Below are positions 55,703 through 64,000 of a stretch of DNA of 64,000 nt, piece after piece. The position numbers and the translations under genes were made by a program. Numbering within the stretch: position 1 is the stretch's first letter; every line of letters begins with the position of its first letter. The stretch covers positions 26,366 through 90,365 of the forward strand of contig DDXV01000016.1 in NCBI GenBank assembly GCA_002347815.1, in the 5' to 3' direction. The notes under the pieces are model-generated. The model did no database searches and was not told where the DNA came from. It saw nothing but the letters and a program-made list of their open reading frames with translations. Source of the stretch: Syntrophaceae bacterium UBA2251 (GTDB lineage: Bacteria > Desulfobacterota > Syntrophia > Syntrophales > UBA2251).

Positions 55703-58627
55703 ATGGCGCGGAAGAAGGCCCCGGAACTGAAATTTCAGGAACACATCGCTGATTTTCTGGTTCGTGAGCACGGTTACGGCGTCCTGGAACAGGCCGACAT
55801 TACGGACGCCGAACATTGCATCGCCGAAGACCAACTCCGGGCCTTTCTGAATGCCACCCAAGCCGAGACCCTCAAAAAACTGAAAGACGAATACGGCACG
55901 GATGCGCGGGACGAAGTGTTCCGGGCGCTCCAAAAGGAGCTGGAACATACGCCGCTCTGGATGATCTTTCGCCAGGGGTTGAAGGTCCGCGGACTGGAAT
56001 TTCACCTCTACTATCCCAAACCGCGCTCCCTGGAAAGCGCCGCGGCTGCCGGTTACAAGGAAAACCGCATTACCTTCCGGCCCCATTTCTACTTTGGGGA
56101 GACCAACCAGGAGATCGACCTTGTCCTCTTCCTCAACGGCCTGCCCATCGTGGCGCTGGAGGTCAAGCATGAGAGGAATCAGAATGTCCATGACGCCGTG
56201 GCGCAGTTCGCGGCCCGGGACCAAAGCCGGAAGATCTTCCAGCACCCCTTTCTTTACCTGGCTGCCGACACGAGCGACGTGATGGCGGCAAGCGATCCCA
56301 GCCGCGTCGAGAACTTCCGCTGGCACAACACGGGCCTTACCAACACGCCCCAGACCGAGCGCGAATACCCCGTGGAGTTTCTCTACCGGGAGGTCTTGTC
56401 GAAAGACCATCTTCTGGAGATGCTATCGTTCTTCCTGATCCGTGCGCCCGAGCGCGAGGCGGAGGAGGACCGGCAGGAGACGCCGGCTTTCACGATCCTG
56501 CCCCGCTATCACCAGAGCCGCATGGTCCGGAAGGTGGCCGATGATGCCATGAGCCATTTTGCGGCTACGGGCGATATCGGACGTAAGTACCTCATCGACC
56601 ACTCGGCCGGCAGCGGCAAGACCCTTTCCATCTGCTGGCTGGCCGACCGGCTCCACAGCCTCTTCAAACCCGGAACGAACGAAAAGCTGGTGGACGCCAT
56701 CTTCATTCTCACGGACCGCAAGTCGCTGGACACGAATATCCGGGAGGATATCGAAAAGTTCACGCACCTCAAGGACGTGGTGGGGCTGGCCCGCAAAGCG
56801 GAAGACCTGCCCCGGTTCCTGAAGAACCGCAAGCCGATCGTCGTCACGACACAGCAGAAATTTGCCTGGGTTCTGGAGGAGATCGAAAAGAATCCGGACT
56901 TGAAGAAGCTGCGCGTGGCCTTTCTGATAGATGAGGCGCACCGTTCCCAGGAGGGCCGGATGGGTGTGGCCATCCGCGTGCCATTCCGCAAGCCCGAAGA
57001 TCCGGATGTGGAAGACGCGGGCGAGGATGACCGGGATGAAGAAGAGCGGATCGCCCGAATTATCCGCGAGCACGACAAGAACCAGCTCTTTGTGGCCTTT
57101 ACCGCCACGCCCGCCCCGGCCACCCTGACCCTTTTCGGGGCGCCCTTTGATACCTACAGCGAAGCCGAGGCCATCGCCGAAGGCTATATCGTCGATGTGG
57201 CGGCCAGCATCATCTCTTACAAGACGCTCTACCATTTGCACTGCCCCATCGTGCCGAAACCGGACGAGGAGGCGCTCTATCCGAAGGGGGTCGTCGCCAA
57301 GGCCCTCCAGAACGTGGCCTTTCAGGACGACGGCCTGATCCAGTACAAGGCCGAGGTGATGCTCCGCATCTTCGAGGAGGACATCAAACCGCTCATCGAC
57401 GGTCGCGCCAAGGCGATGATCGTGGCCACCTCGCGGGTGGCGGGGCTGCGTTATTTCGACATCATCAAGGAGAAGATCAGGGAGCGGGGCGCCGATTACA
57501 AGGCCCTCTATGCCTTTTCGGATTTCGTCCATCCCGAGACTAACGCGGCCATCAGCGAGCATGCCGTTAATGGGCTCAAGGACGGCGAATTGATCGAGGA
57601 TCGTTTCGAGGGCGACGACTACCGTCTGATGATCGTGGCCAACAAGTTTCAGACCGGGTTCGACCAGCCCCTGCTCGCCGGCATGTTCCTCGACAAGCCG
57701 GTCGTGGATCGAAACGCCGTACAGACCGTCTCGCGGCTGAACCGCTGCCACGAGGGGAAAAATAAGGTCGTGGTCGTGGATTTCACGAACAATGCCGCGG
57801 CCATCCTGCGGGCCTTCGCCAAGTACCGGCAAGGAACGCCCTTTGTACCGGAAGAGCCGGACCCGGAACTCTGTACGAAGCTATATGCGGAGATCCTGGC
57901 GGCGGGAGTCTTCACGCAGCAGGATGCCAACGCCATGGTAAAGTTAGCAACCAAGGGAACCGATGCCGAGGTCCAGTATGCCGTCAACGGCCTGCGGATT
58001 CGCTTCCAGGCGAGGATCAACTCAGGGGAAGAGCGCAAGGCCTTCGTCTATCTGCTGGCCCGATTCGTGAAGGTGTACCATTTCCTCACCTGCTTCTTTA
58101 CCTTTTCCGATGAGATCCGACGATTCGTCGCCTTTGCGGAAATCGTCGGGCCGCAACTGATCAAACAGGGAACCCTCTCCGAGCTGATGAAGCAGATCCG
58201 TCGGACCGAAGTCGTCAAATCAGCGGTTGAATACCAGGGCGAGGTCCACAGCGGCGGCAAGGTAAAGCTCAAATCGGGTCGAAAGGGGAACGGCCCCGGC
58301 CCGGCGCTGAAGAAAGTGTCCGTTCAGGATATGATCGCCGAGATTCGGTCCAGGTTCGACATCAGCGATGAAGAGGCCCTTTACATCAAGCAGGTGACCG
58401 AGGAGAAGGCGGCTGACACGGTCATCCGCGGCACGGTCCAGGCCCATCGGGAGGACCGGATCTACCTGCAGGGCGCTTATCGCGGTCAGGTGAACGGCGA
58501 GATCCAGGAAACCTATGATGGACTGGGCCGCTATGAGGAGTTGAGCGATCCGAAATACACCGACACGGGCGGGATCTTCGATATCATGGCCGTGACGGTG
58601 ATCCAAAACCATTTGATTGCCGCATAA
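55703..58627 (+). CDS. hsdR: Type I restriction endonuclease subunit R
   Basis: A 974-residue translocase-nuclease. The N-terminal nuclease domain has the PD-(D/E)xK core: EIDLVLF (Asp139) and ALEVKHE (Glu153, Lys155). The superfamily 2 motor follows with Walker A DHSAGSGKTLS (about 299-309), LIDEAHRSQEG, FTATPAP, and a second RecA half with TGFDQPLLAGMFLDKPV and VSRLNRCHEGKNK. The helical C-terminus binds the MTase core. All catalytic residues appear intact, so restriction should be active. AAGGATGG precedes the ATG. It ends 4 bp before radC. Confidence 0.95.
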   Translation: MARKKAPELKFQEHIADFLVREHGYGVLEQADITDAEHCIAEDQLRAFLNATQAETLKKLKDEYGTDARDEVFRALQKELEHTPLWMIFRQGLKVRGLEFHLYYPKPRSLESAAAAGYKENRITFRPHFYFGETNQEIDLVLFLNGLPIVALEVKHERNQNVHDAVAQFAARDQSRKIFQHPFLYLAADTSDVMAASDPSRVENFRWHNTGLTNTPQTEREYPVEFLYREVLSKDHLLEMLSFFLIRAPEREAEEDRQETPAFTILPRYHQSRMVRKVADDAMSHFAATGDIGRKYLIDHSAGSGKTLSICWLADRLHSLFKPGTNEKLVDAIFILTDRKSLDTNIREDIEKFTHLKDVVGLARKAEDLPRFLKNRKPIVVTTQQKFAWVLEEIEKNPDLKKLRVAFLIDEAHRSQEGRMGVAIRVPFRKPEDPDVEDAGEDDRDEEERIARIIREHDKNQLFVAFTATPAPATLTLFGAPFDTYSEAEAIAEGYIVDVAASIISYKTLYHLHCPIVPKPDEEALYPKGVVAKALQNVAFQDDGLIQYKAEVMLRIFEEDIKPLIDGRAKAMIVATSRVAGLRYFDIIKEKIRERGADYKALYAFSDFVHPETNAAISEHAVNGLKDGELIEDRFEGDDYRLMIVANKFQTGFDQPLLAGMFLDKPVVDRNAVQTVSRLNRCHEGKNKVVVVDFTNNAAAILRAFAKYRQGTPFVPEEPDPELCTKLYAEILAAGVFTQQDANAMVKLATKGTDAEVQYAVNGLRIRFQARINSGEERKAFVYLLARFVKVYHFLTCFFTFSDEIRRFVAFAEIVGPQLIKQGTLSELMKQIRRTEVVKSAVEYQGEVHSGGKVKLKSGRKGNGPGPALKKVSVQDMIAEIRSRFDISDEEALYIKQVTEEKAADTVIRGTVQAHREDRIYLQGAYRGQVNGEIQETYDGLGRYEELSDPKYTDTGGIFDIMAVTVIQNHLIAA

Positions 58628-58631
58628 AGAG

Positions 58632-59297
58632 ATGAACAAGCACATTAAGGACATTCCTAAGGAGGATCGGCCGCGTGAGAAGCTGCTCCGCAAGGGGGCG
58701 GCGGCCCTGAACGATCAGGAACTGCTGGCCGTAATGCTGGGCAAGGGAACGCCGGAACTGGATGTGATGGCCCTGGCCGGGAAACTGGTCCATGTCGTCG
58801 ATGAAAAGGGGATCGACGTTCGGAAAGAAGACCTCAGCAGCTTCGGAGGTGTGGGAGATGCCAAGGCAGCCTTGATCCTTGCCGCCATCGAATTTGCCAG
58901 ACGCCGTATCAAGCCGGAGGGGGCGAAGATCCAAACGCCTGCCGACCTGCTTCCCCATGTGCGGCATTACGCGGATCGCAAGCAGGAGCACTTCCTCTGC
59001 GCCAGCATCAACGGGGCAAATGAAATCCTGAATATCCGGGTCGTGTCCATCGGGCTGATCGATCGGGCGCCGGTGCATCCGCGGGAAGTTTTCGCCGATG
59101 CCCTGGCGGATCGCGCCGCGGCCGTCATTGTGGCGCACAACCATCCGAGCGGCGGTATCGAACCATCCGCCCACGATATCGAGGCGACCGCGCAGCTCAA
59201 GGCCGCGGGCGCCGTGCTGGGCATCACCCTTCTGGATCACATCATCTTCAACCGGACCAACTATTACAGCTTCCTGGAAGCGGGCAAACTTCTTTAA
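58632..59297 (+). CDS. radC: RadC-family JAB/MPN-domain protein
   Basis: A 221-residue RadC. An N-terminal UPF0758 helical part (about 1-95) starts DIPKEDRPREKLLRKGAAAL. The MPN domain (about 100-220) has the zinc motif HNHPSGGIEPSAHD, together with the upstream Glu in KQEHF. Despite the name, a DNA-repair role is not established; these proteins are common in genomic islands and near restriction systems. It begins 4 bp after hsdR and appears to be the last island gene. Confidence 0.88.
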   Translation: MNKHIKDIPKEDRPREKLLRKGAAALNDQELLAVMLGKGTPELDVMALAGKLVHVVDEKGIDVRKEDLSSFGGVGDAKAALILAAIEFARRRIKPEGAKIQTPADLLPHVRHYADRKQEHFLCASINGANEILNIRVVSIGLIDRAPVHPREVFADALADRAAAVIVAHNHPSGGIEPSAHDIEATAQLKAAGAVLGITLLDHIIFNRTNYYSFLEAGKLL

Positions 59298-59519
59298 TCC
59301 GCCTACCCGGGTCTATTTCTTCAGTGGCCCCAAATGCGTTTGTGCTCCCCCTACCTCCTCGTCAACTCAGCCCCTAAAGATCTTCCGCATGGATGAAATT
59401 ACCGGCAACTAATGATAAATGTAGGCAATATTATCCCCGTCACACCAGGCATTGAGAAAGCAGAAAGCTTTCCTGCTGCCTCCCAGGGGGAACTGGCCGA
59501 CCACATCGCCAGTACCCGC

Positions 59520-59550
59520 GCCCCATGAATTCCCTTTGAATGGGGCTTTT
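59520..59550 (+). terminator. Weak terminator-like hairpin after radC
   Basis: GCCCCAT, a 13-nt loop, ATGGGGC and four T's. The loop is long and the T-run short, so termination is only possible. The rest of 59298-59560 shows no gene. Confidence 0.3.
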
Positions 59551-59560
59551 CGGCGTTGCT

Positions 59561-60115
59561 TCAGGCGCGGGCGGGTCGGAGCTCCGCCAGGAGATCCCAG
59601 GCGCCCGGCCCGTTTTTCCGGAAGATCCGGAAGTGGGCCGTCGCATCCTCCAGGACCACGAGGGCGAACGACGCCCCGGTCGTGGCGCCGATGTACTGGT
59701 CGCCGGGATTGCACAGGACGACTCCGTTTTCTTTTTGCAGGACGGGCTTGTGGGCATGGCCGAACAGGAGGACATCGGCCGCCTGTCCCTTCGCCCAATC
59801 CGCCATCTCCTGCAGATCCTGCTGCCAGACCGCCGCCGGGTGATAGGGGTTGATGTTCGTGTGGTGGCCGTGCGCCAGGAGGAAGCGCCAGCCGTCCAGG
59901 TCGAGCACAAGTTTGCCGGGAAGATCGGACCCGTAGTCCTCGTTCCCCTGGACGCCCTGAAAGGGAAGGTCCGCCTCGCGCGCCACCAGGCCGCCGTCCC
60001 GGACCCCGTCTCCCAGGTGGAGGACCAGGTCGAGCGGACCGAACGTCCGCACGACGTCCCGCATGTCGTTCTTGTTGCCGTGGGTATCGGAAAAGACCGC
60101 GATGCGCATGGTCAT
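59561..60115 (-). CDS. YfcE/MJ0936-type metallophosphodiesterase
   Basis: A 184-residue calcineurin-like phosphoesterase. The two-metal motifs are FSDTHGNKNDM (about 8), HLGDGVRDG (about 31), QGNEDYG (GNxD-type, about 53), AHGHHTNIN (about 77) and FGHAHKPVL (about 107). Such enzymes hydrolyse phosphodiesters; the natural substrate is uncertain. The ATG at 60115 overlaps the last base of the ferredoxin stop; a second ATG two codons on is equally possible. Confidence 0.88.
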   Translation of the reverse strand: MTMRIAVFSDTHGNKNDMRDVVRTFGPLDLVLHLGDGVRDGGLVAREADLPFQGVQGNEDYGSDLPGKLVLDLDGWRFLLAHGHHTNINPYHPAAVWQQDLQEMADWAKGQAADVLLFGHAHKPVLQKENGVVLCNPGDQYIGATTGASFALVVLEDATAHFRIFRKNGPGAWDLLAELRPARA

Positions 60116-61110
60116 CAGGCTGGGATGAAACTTGCCGGGTGGACCTGCTTCAGGCCGATGGCCGCAACCGGGCATTCGAAGGCGCACAGGCCGCAGCCGA
60201 TGCAGAGCGCCGGATCGACCGTGACGGCGTCCGCACCGTTTTCGGAAATGGCCTCCACGGGACAGACCTCGATGCACAGGCCGCAGGCCGTGCAGCTCCC
60301 GGCATCGACGTCAGCCCGGTAGCGGCTGGTCGCAATGACGCCCCGGGTCGCGGGGTTCTTGGCAAACGGGATCCCGATGCAGCAGCAATCACAGCAGTTG
60401 CAGATGACGTTCCCGATGCCGGCCTTGTTTTCCGTCATGTGGACGAGGCCCGCCGCCCGGGCCTGCTTCAGGATTTCCTTGCCCTCGGCGACGTCGATCC
60501 GGCGGCCGGTGCCGCGCTTGATGGCATAATCCGCGCCCCGGTTGAGCTGAATGCAGGCCTCCAGCAGACGGTCGCACTTCTTCATAACGAACCGGCAGGT
60601 GCACTTGGTGACGGCCAGGCTATTGGCGTTCTCCAGGATCTTCGCGGCATCCTCATAGGGCAGGACCTCGCTTTTCGACGCGATGGCCTCGTTGACCGGG
60701 ATGACGCGGAAAAAGGAAGGCAGGCCCGCCTGGGTCACGAGGGCGGGCAGAGACGGGTACTCCTCCTCCGTGAATTTCACCCAGAGATCGAGCAACGCCT
60801 GGGGGGCCTCCGGCCAGAGAATCGTGGCGTCGTGAAACTGGATGATGTGGCGGGGCATGCGGTAGAACTGCCGGCCGTCCTTGACGTAATCGAACGCGAC
60901 GCCCCGGTGGTACAGCTCATCGAGGAGAGCCTGCATCTCCGCGACCGGCTTGCCGAACGTCTCCGCCAGGCTTTCCGCGGTCCCGGGCATGGCGTTGACG
61001 ATCCGGGCCTCCTCCTCCGTGCAGATCATCCGCCAGAGGTCGGGAACGATGGCCGAATGCGCCATGCCGACCTTCTGCGTCAGCTCCTGATATAAGTCCG
61101 CTGAGTTCAT
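60115..61110 (-). CDS. Cys-rich ferredoxin-like protein with CxCCxCCC motif (paralog 2)
   Basis: A 331-residue iron-sulfur protein. The N-terminal part (about 1-75) resembles a winged-helix domain (ESLAETFGKPVAEMQALLDE). Then come KCTCRFVMKKC (about 168) and EACIQLNRG, the dense group VICNCCDCCCIG (about 237) and two 4Fe-4S motifs, CTACGLCIEVCPVEAI and CIGCGLCAFECPVAAI. The Cys layout matches the protein at 38105, which lacks the winged-helix part. The combination suggests a redox or metal-responsive protein or an electron carrier. No function is assigned in the family as far as I know. Confidence 0.8.
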   Translation of the reverse strand: MNSADLYQELTQKVGMAHSAIVPDLWRMICTEEEARIVNAMPGTAESLAETFGKPVAEMQALLDELYHRGVAFDYVKDGRQFYRMPRHIIQFHDATILWPEAPQALLDLWVKFTEEEYPSLPALVTQAGLPSFFRVIPVNEAIASKSEVLPYEDAAKILENANSLAVTKCTCRFVMKKCDRLLEACIQLNRGADYAIKRGTGRRIDVAEGKEILKQARAAGLVHMTENKAGIGNVICNCCDCCCIGIPFAKNPATRGVIATSRYRADVDAGSCTACGLCIEVCPVEAISENGADAVTVDPALCIGCGLCAFECPVAAIGLKQVHPASFIPA

Positions 61111-61266
61111 CTTCGCCCTCCCCTTTTTTTTCGTTCTATATGACAGGTCTTACAAAAATTGCAATGGGGAAACGGTTCGAGTCGCGATGACGACAGAAGT
61201 TTGATATTGATCGGGTTTCGTATTATTCAGCACCATCAGAATGATATCAAAAGGGGCAAAGCACTT

Positions 61267-62495
61267 ATGGAAGACGACACGGGACTGGCGCTCAATCCCT
61301 GGCGGGAAATCTATCCGGAAAAGTTCGCATCGGAAGAGCGGGTGTTCGGCCGGATCCGCCGCGGGAACAGAATCTTCATTTCCACGGGTTGCGGCAAGCC
61401 GCAGTATCTGGTGCGCGCCCTGATCCAATATGTGGAATCGCACCCGATGGCGTTCTTCGACGCGGAGGTGCTTCACGTCTGGACCCTGGGCGTCGCCCCC
61501 TATGCGGATGTGAAGTTCAAGGAAAACTTCCGCCACAACTCCTTCTTCATCGGTCACCCCACCCGGGACGCGGTCAACAAGGGGATGGCCGACTATACGC
61601 CGGTCTTCCTGTCCCAGGTGCCCAATCTCATGCGCCGGGGCATGGTCCCGATCGAGGTGGCCCTGATCCAGACCTCGCCGCCGGACAAACACGGCTGCAT
61701 GAGCCTCGGCGTCAGCGTGGACATCGTCAAGGCCGCCACGGAGGCGGCGGGGCTGGTGATCTCCCGGGTCAACCGGCACATGCCCCGGGTTCACGGGGAC
61801 AGCTTCATCCGGATCGAGAACGTCGATTTCATCATCCCCCATGACGAGCCCCTCCTCGAATACGAAGCGGGGGTGGATTTCGAGGCCGCCCAGCGGATCG
61901 GCAAATACATCTCCGAACTCGTCCAGGATGGCGATACGATTCAGGTGGGGTACGGAATCATCCCGAACGCCCTGTTTTCAAACCTGCAGCACAAGAAACA
62001 CCTCGGCGTCCATACGGAACTGCTGTCCGACGGCATCGTGGAGCTGATGCAGAAGGGGGTCATCGACAATTCCCAGAAGCCGATCAACCGGGGGAAGACC
62101 ATCGCCGCTTCATCACCCTGCGCAAGGACATGCACCATGACCGGCTCCAGGAGTTCGTCGCCATCGACTATACGAAGAAAATGGTGATCATGGTTTTCGG
62201 GCAGGACGGCCCGAAGGACTTCCTCATCGGCGTGGGGGAATACGTCATCGTGGAAGAGACCCACACGGCGGACGTGGCTTTCATGGTCCGCGACGACTGC
62301 CAGAACCGGGGCATCGGCACGGAACTGCTGCACTACCTGACGTACCTCGCCAAGCGTCAGGGGCTCCTGGGGTTCACGGCCTCGGTGATTTCGGAGAACG
62401 AGCCCATGCTCCATGTCTTCGAGAAACTGGGGGCGGACATCGAGACGACCATCGATACCGGGGTGCTGGAACTGATGATGATGTTCCGCGAATAG
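61267..62495 (+). pseudogene. CoA-transferase/GNAT fusion gene broken by an internal deletion
   Basis: The first 275 codons encode the N-terminal part of an acetyl-CoA hydrolase/4-hydroxybutyrate CoA-transferase-like protein (GKPQYLVRALIQYVESHP, QTSPPDKHGCMSLGVSVDIV, LGVHTELLSDGIVEL). At about 62103-62118, right after NRGKTIA, the DNA jumps to the sequence of a C-terminal GNAT acetyltransferase in another frame (RRFITLRKDMHHDRLQEF, then MVRDDCQNRGIGTELLHY). The rest of the transferase domain is missing. Relatives are fused proteins of over 600 residues, so roughly 300 codons seem lost. The junction CGCCGCTTC could be shared by both ends (microhomology). An assembly error is the alternative. 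Confidence 0.75.
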
Positions 62496-62508
62496 GATGA
62501 GAAGGGAA

Positions 62509-62554
62509 CGCCGGACCCGCACCCCCCGAGGGTGCGGGTCCGGCGTTTTTTTTT
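62509..62554 (+). terminator. Strong intrinsic terminator
   Basis: A perfect 16-bp stem (62509-62524 with 62530-62545), a 5-nt loop and nine T's (62546-62554), just after the broken CoA-transferase/GNAT gene. It is directed for plus-strand transcripts and separates it from the convergent dehydrogenase gene. Confidence 0.95.
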
Positions 62555-62564
62555 GCGTGCCGGA

Positions 62565-63704
62565 TTACAGCTGGATGATCTTGGCGAGGATCTCTTTCAT
62601 GATCTCGGTGGTGCCGCCGCCGATGCTCAGGATGCGGGAATCGCGGTAGAGACGCTCCACGAGGTACTCGCGTGCGTAGCCGTAGCCGCCGTGGATCTGA
62701 ACGGCGTCGAAGACGACCTGATCGCAGACCGAACAGGCGAAGTTCTTGGCCATGGAGACCTCCCTGACGCAGTCCTTGCCCGCATCCATCTTGGCCGCCA
62801 GACGGTAGTTGTATTCCTTGGCGACATCGACTTTCATCGCCATGTCCACGAGCTTGTGCCGGATAACCTGGAAGCCCGTCAACGGCTTCCCGAAGGCCTC
62901 CCGCTGTTTGGCGTACTTGATGGATTCCTCCAGGGCCAGCTCGGCCACGGCATGGGCCATGACGGACAGGGCGAGCCGCTCGTTCTGGAAGTTGATCATG
63001 ATGCCGTAAAAGCCCATCCCTTCGCCGCCCAGGAGGTTCTCCGCCGGGACCCGGCAATCCACGAAGGACAGTTCCGCCGTGTCCGAGGCGGCCCAGCCCA
63101 TCTTCCGGATCTTCTTCGAAACGCTAAAACCGGGCGTGGATGAATCGATCATGAGCAAACTGATCCCCTTGTGGCCGGGGCCGCCGGTCCGGACGGCGGT
63201 CGTGATGAAGTTGGCCCGGCAGCCGCTGGTGATGAAGGTCTTGGCGCCGTTGACGATGTAGAAATCCCCGTCGCGGACGGCCCGCGTCCGGAGATTGGCG
63301 ACATCCGAGCCGGCATTGGGTTCCGTGATGCCGAGCGCGGAGACCTTGTCTCCCGCCAGCACGGGAACGAGAAAACGCTGCTTCTGCTCCTCCGTGCCCA
63401 GGTTGAGAACCGGAGGCATGGCGATGCAATGGCTGCCCAGGCCGGAGACGAAACCGACGGAACCGCTGCGGATCATCTCTTCCGAAAAGGCGATTTGCAT
63501 GAATTTGTCGCAGGGGACGCCGCCATAGGCCTCCGGGTAGCCGATCCCCAGCAGGCCGGCGTCGGCCACCTTCTTGTACAGTTCGATGGGGAAGAGCTCC
63601 TCGTCCTCCCACGCTTCGATGTGGGGTTTGATTTCCTTCTCCACGAACTTGCGGACCGTGCCCCGAAAGATCTGATGGTCTTCGGTGAAGTATTCCTGAA
63701 ACAT
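62565..63704 (-). CDS. Acyl-CoA dehydrogenase (short/branched-chain type)
   Basis: A 379-residue flavoprotein. Motifs are GITEPNAGSDVANLRTRA (about 128), FITSGCRANFITTAVRTGG, and the C-terminal HGGYGYAREYLVERLYRDSR. The MCAD-type Glu position reads SIGGGTTEIM, without Glu, but ALEESIKYAKQREAFGKPL (about 240) places Glu where LCAD and isovaleryl-CoA dehydrogenases have theirs, so activity is expected. GGAGG precedes the ATG. An acyl-CoA ligase gene lies 79 bp downstream of nothing else on its strand, i.e. just upstream in the direction of transcription, so ligase and dehydrogenase are likely one operon. Confidence 0.93.
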   Translation of the reverse strand: MFQEYFTEDHQIFRGTVRKFVEKEIKPHIEAWEDEELFPIELYKKVADAGLLGIGYPEAYGGVPCDKFMQIAFSEEMIRSGSVGFVSGLGSHCIAMPPVLNLGTEEQKQRFLVPVLAGDKVSALGITEPNAGSDVANLRTRAVRDGDFYIVNGAKTFITSGCRANFITTAVRTGGPGHKGISLLMIDSSTPGFSVSKKIRKMGWAASDTAELSFVDCRVPAENLLGGEGMGFYGIMINFQNERLALSVMAHAVAELALEESIKYAKQREAFGKPLTGFQVIRHKLVDMAMKVDVAKEYNYRLAAKMDAGKDCVREVSMAKNFACSVCDQVVFDAVQIHGGYGYAREYLVERLYRDSRILSIGGGTTEIMKEILAKIIQL

Positions 63705-63783
63705 TGAAAACCTCCTTTTTCTCTATCTGGATCAACAGTTAAGAAGAAGGGGCAGCACCACCCGGATGCCGCCCCCTTCAGAC

Positions 63784-64000
63784 TTACACCTTCGCGGCGA
63801 GTTTGGTCTCGCATTCCTTGCGCAGGACGTTCTTCAGGATCTTGCCACTCGGGTTGCGCGGCAGGGCCTCGACAAACAGGATGTTCTTCGGAACCTTGTA
63901 GTTGGCCAGGGACTGCTTGCAGAAGTCGATGATCTCCTTCTCGTCCACGGTCTGACCCGGCATGGGAACGATGATCGCCGTGACCGCCTCCGACCAGACC
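63784..64000 (-). CDS. Acyl-CoA synthetase (AMP-forming), C-terminal part
   Basis: Only the last 71 codons are in the window, ending with TAA at 63784. The sequence includes SEAVTAIIVPMPGQTVDEKE, YKVPKNILFVEALPRNPSGK and ILKNVL, which is the C-terminal lid of ANL ligases with the catalytic Lys in NPSGKILK. It is transcribed toward the acyl-CoA dehydrogenase gene at 62565-63704 and would supply its acyl-CoA substrate. Chain length cannot be judged from this fragment. Confidence 0.9.
   Translation of the reverse strand, partial: VWSEAVTAIIVPMPGQTVDEKEIIDFCKQSLANYKVPKNILFVEALPRNPSGKILKNVLRKECETKLAAKV

Noticed and set aside
59409..59910. Frames resembling a transposase remnant downstream of radC
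   Set aside because: No DDE motif, inverted ends or target duplication is visible, and the region overlaps the phosphodiesterase gene in another frame.

Overview
The window is GC-rich chromosomal DNA from a strictly anaerobic, fatty-acid-metabolising bacterium. It most resembles the Syntrophales/Desulfobacterota lineage (the former deltaproteobacterial syntrophs). This is inferred from gene content: several acyl-CoA dehydrogenases and acyl-CoA ligases, formate-tetrahydrofolate ligase, Tat-exported ferredoxin/cytochrome b parts, Cys-rich ferredoxins and a probable selenoprotein. No rRNA or tRNA gene was seen to fix the taxonomy.

Left third (1-31.4 kb), mostly minus strand. A TetR-controlled beta-oxidation operon (TetR, 600-aa acyl-CoA dehydrogenase, MaoC hydratase, and an incomplete gene at the edge) faces away from malate dehydrogenase. 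Plus-strand glmM and a NagB-like gene follow, then a TudS/DUF1722 desulfidase-like gene and a phosphosignalling operon (CHASE2 Ser/Thr kinase, PP2C phosphatase, double-FHA protein). Next come a peroxiredoxin whose catalytic cysteine codon is TGA, fhs with an ACT regulator, a ferredoxin/cytochrome b pair under a near-consensus promoter, an HPP membrane protein, purL-purQ-rnk, pyrG, a giant GlmS-like fusion, a left-handed beta-helix protein, a Fis-type regulator and moaC.

Middle (31.4-39.6 kb). Predominant gene direction switches to plus near 31.4 kb. Between ilvE and lolA there are three DnaA-box matches, on the same strand and exactly 12 bp apart, beside AT-rich DNA. This is a candidate oriC. 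A glycogen-debranching enzyme, an RsbRD-like protein, a Cys-rich ferredoxin and a DUF486 protein follow.

Right-middle (39.7-50 kb). One plus-strand operon encodes an acyl-CoA carboxylase (carboxyltransferase, biotin carboxylase, biotin carrier), a hydratase, an AtuA-like protein, an acyl-CoA ligase, an acyl-CoA dehydrogenase and a terminal TetR regulator. Tandem TTCA-N5-TGAA palindromes lie at its promoter. The set resembles Liu/Atu pathways for branched or isoprenoid-like acids: activation, dehydrogenation, carboxylation, hydration.

Right (50-64 kb). A lower-GC island holds type I restriction-modification genes hsdM, hsdS and hsdR, with one toxin-antitoxin pair before hsdS and another before hsdR, plus a winged-helix protein and RadC. 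After it come a phosphodiesterase, a second Cys-rich ferredoxin, a CoA-transferase/GNAT gene broken by an internal deletion, a third acyl-CoA dehydrogenase and the 3' end of an acyl-CoA ligase gene.
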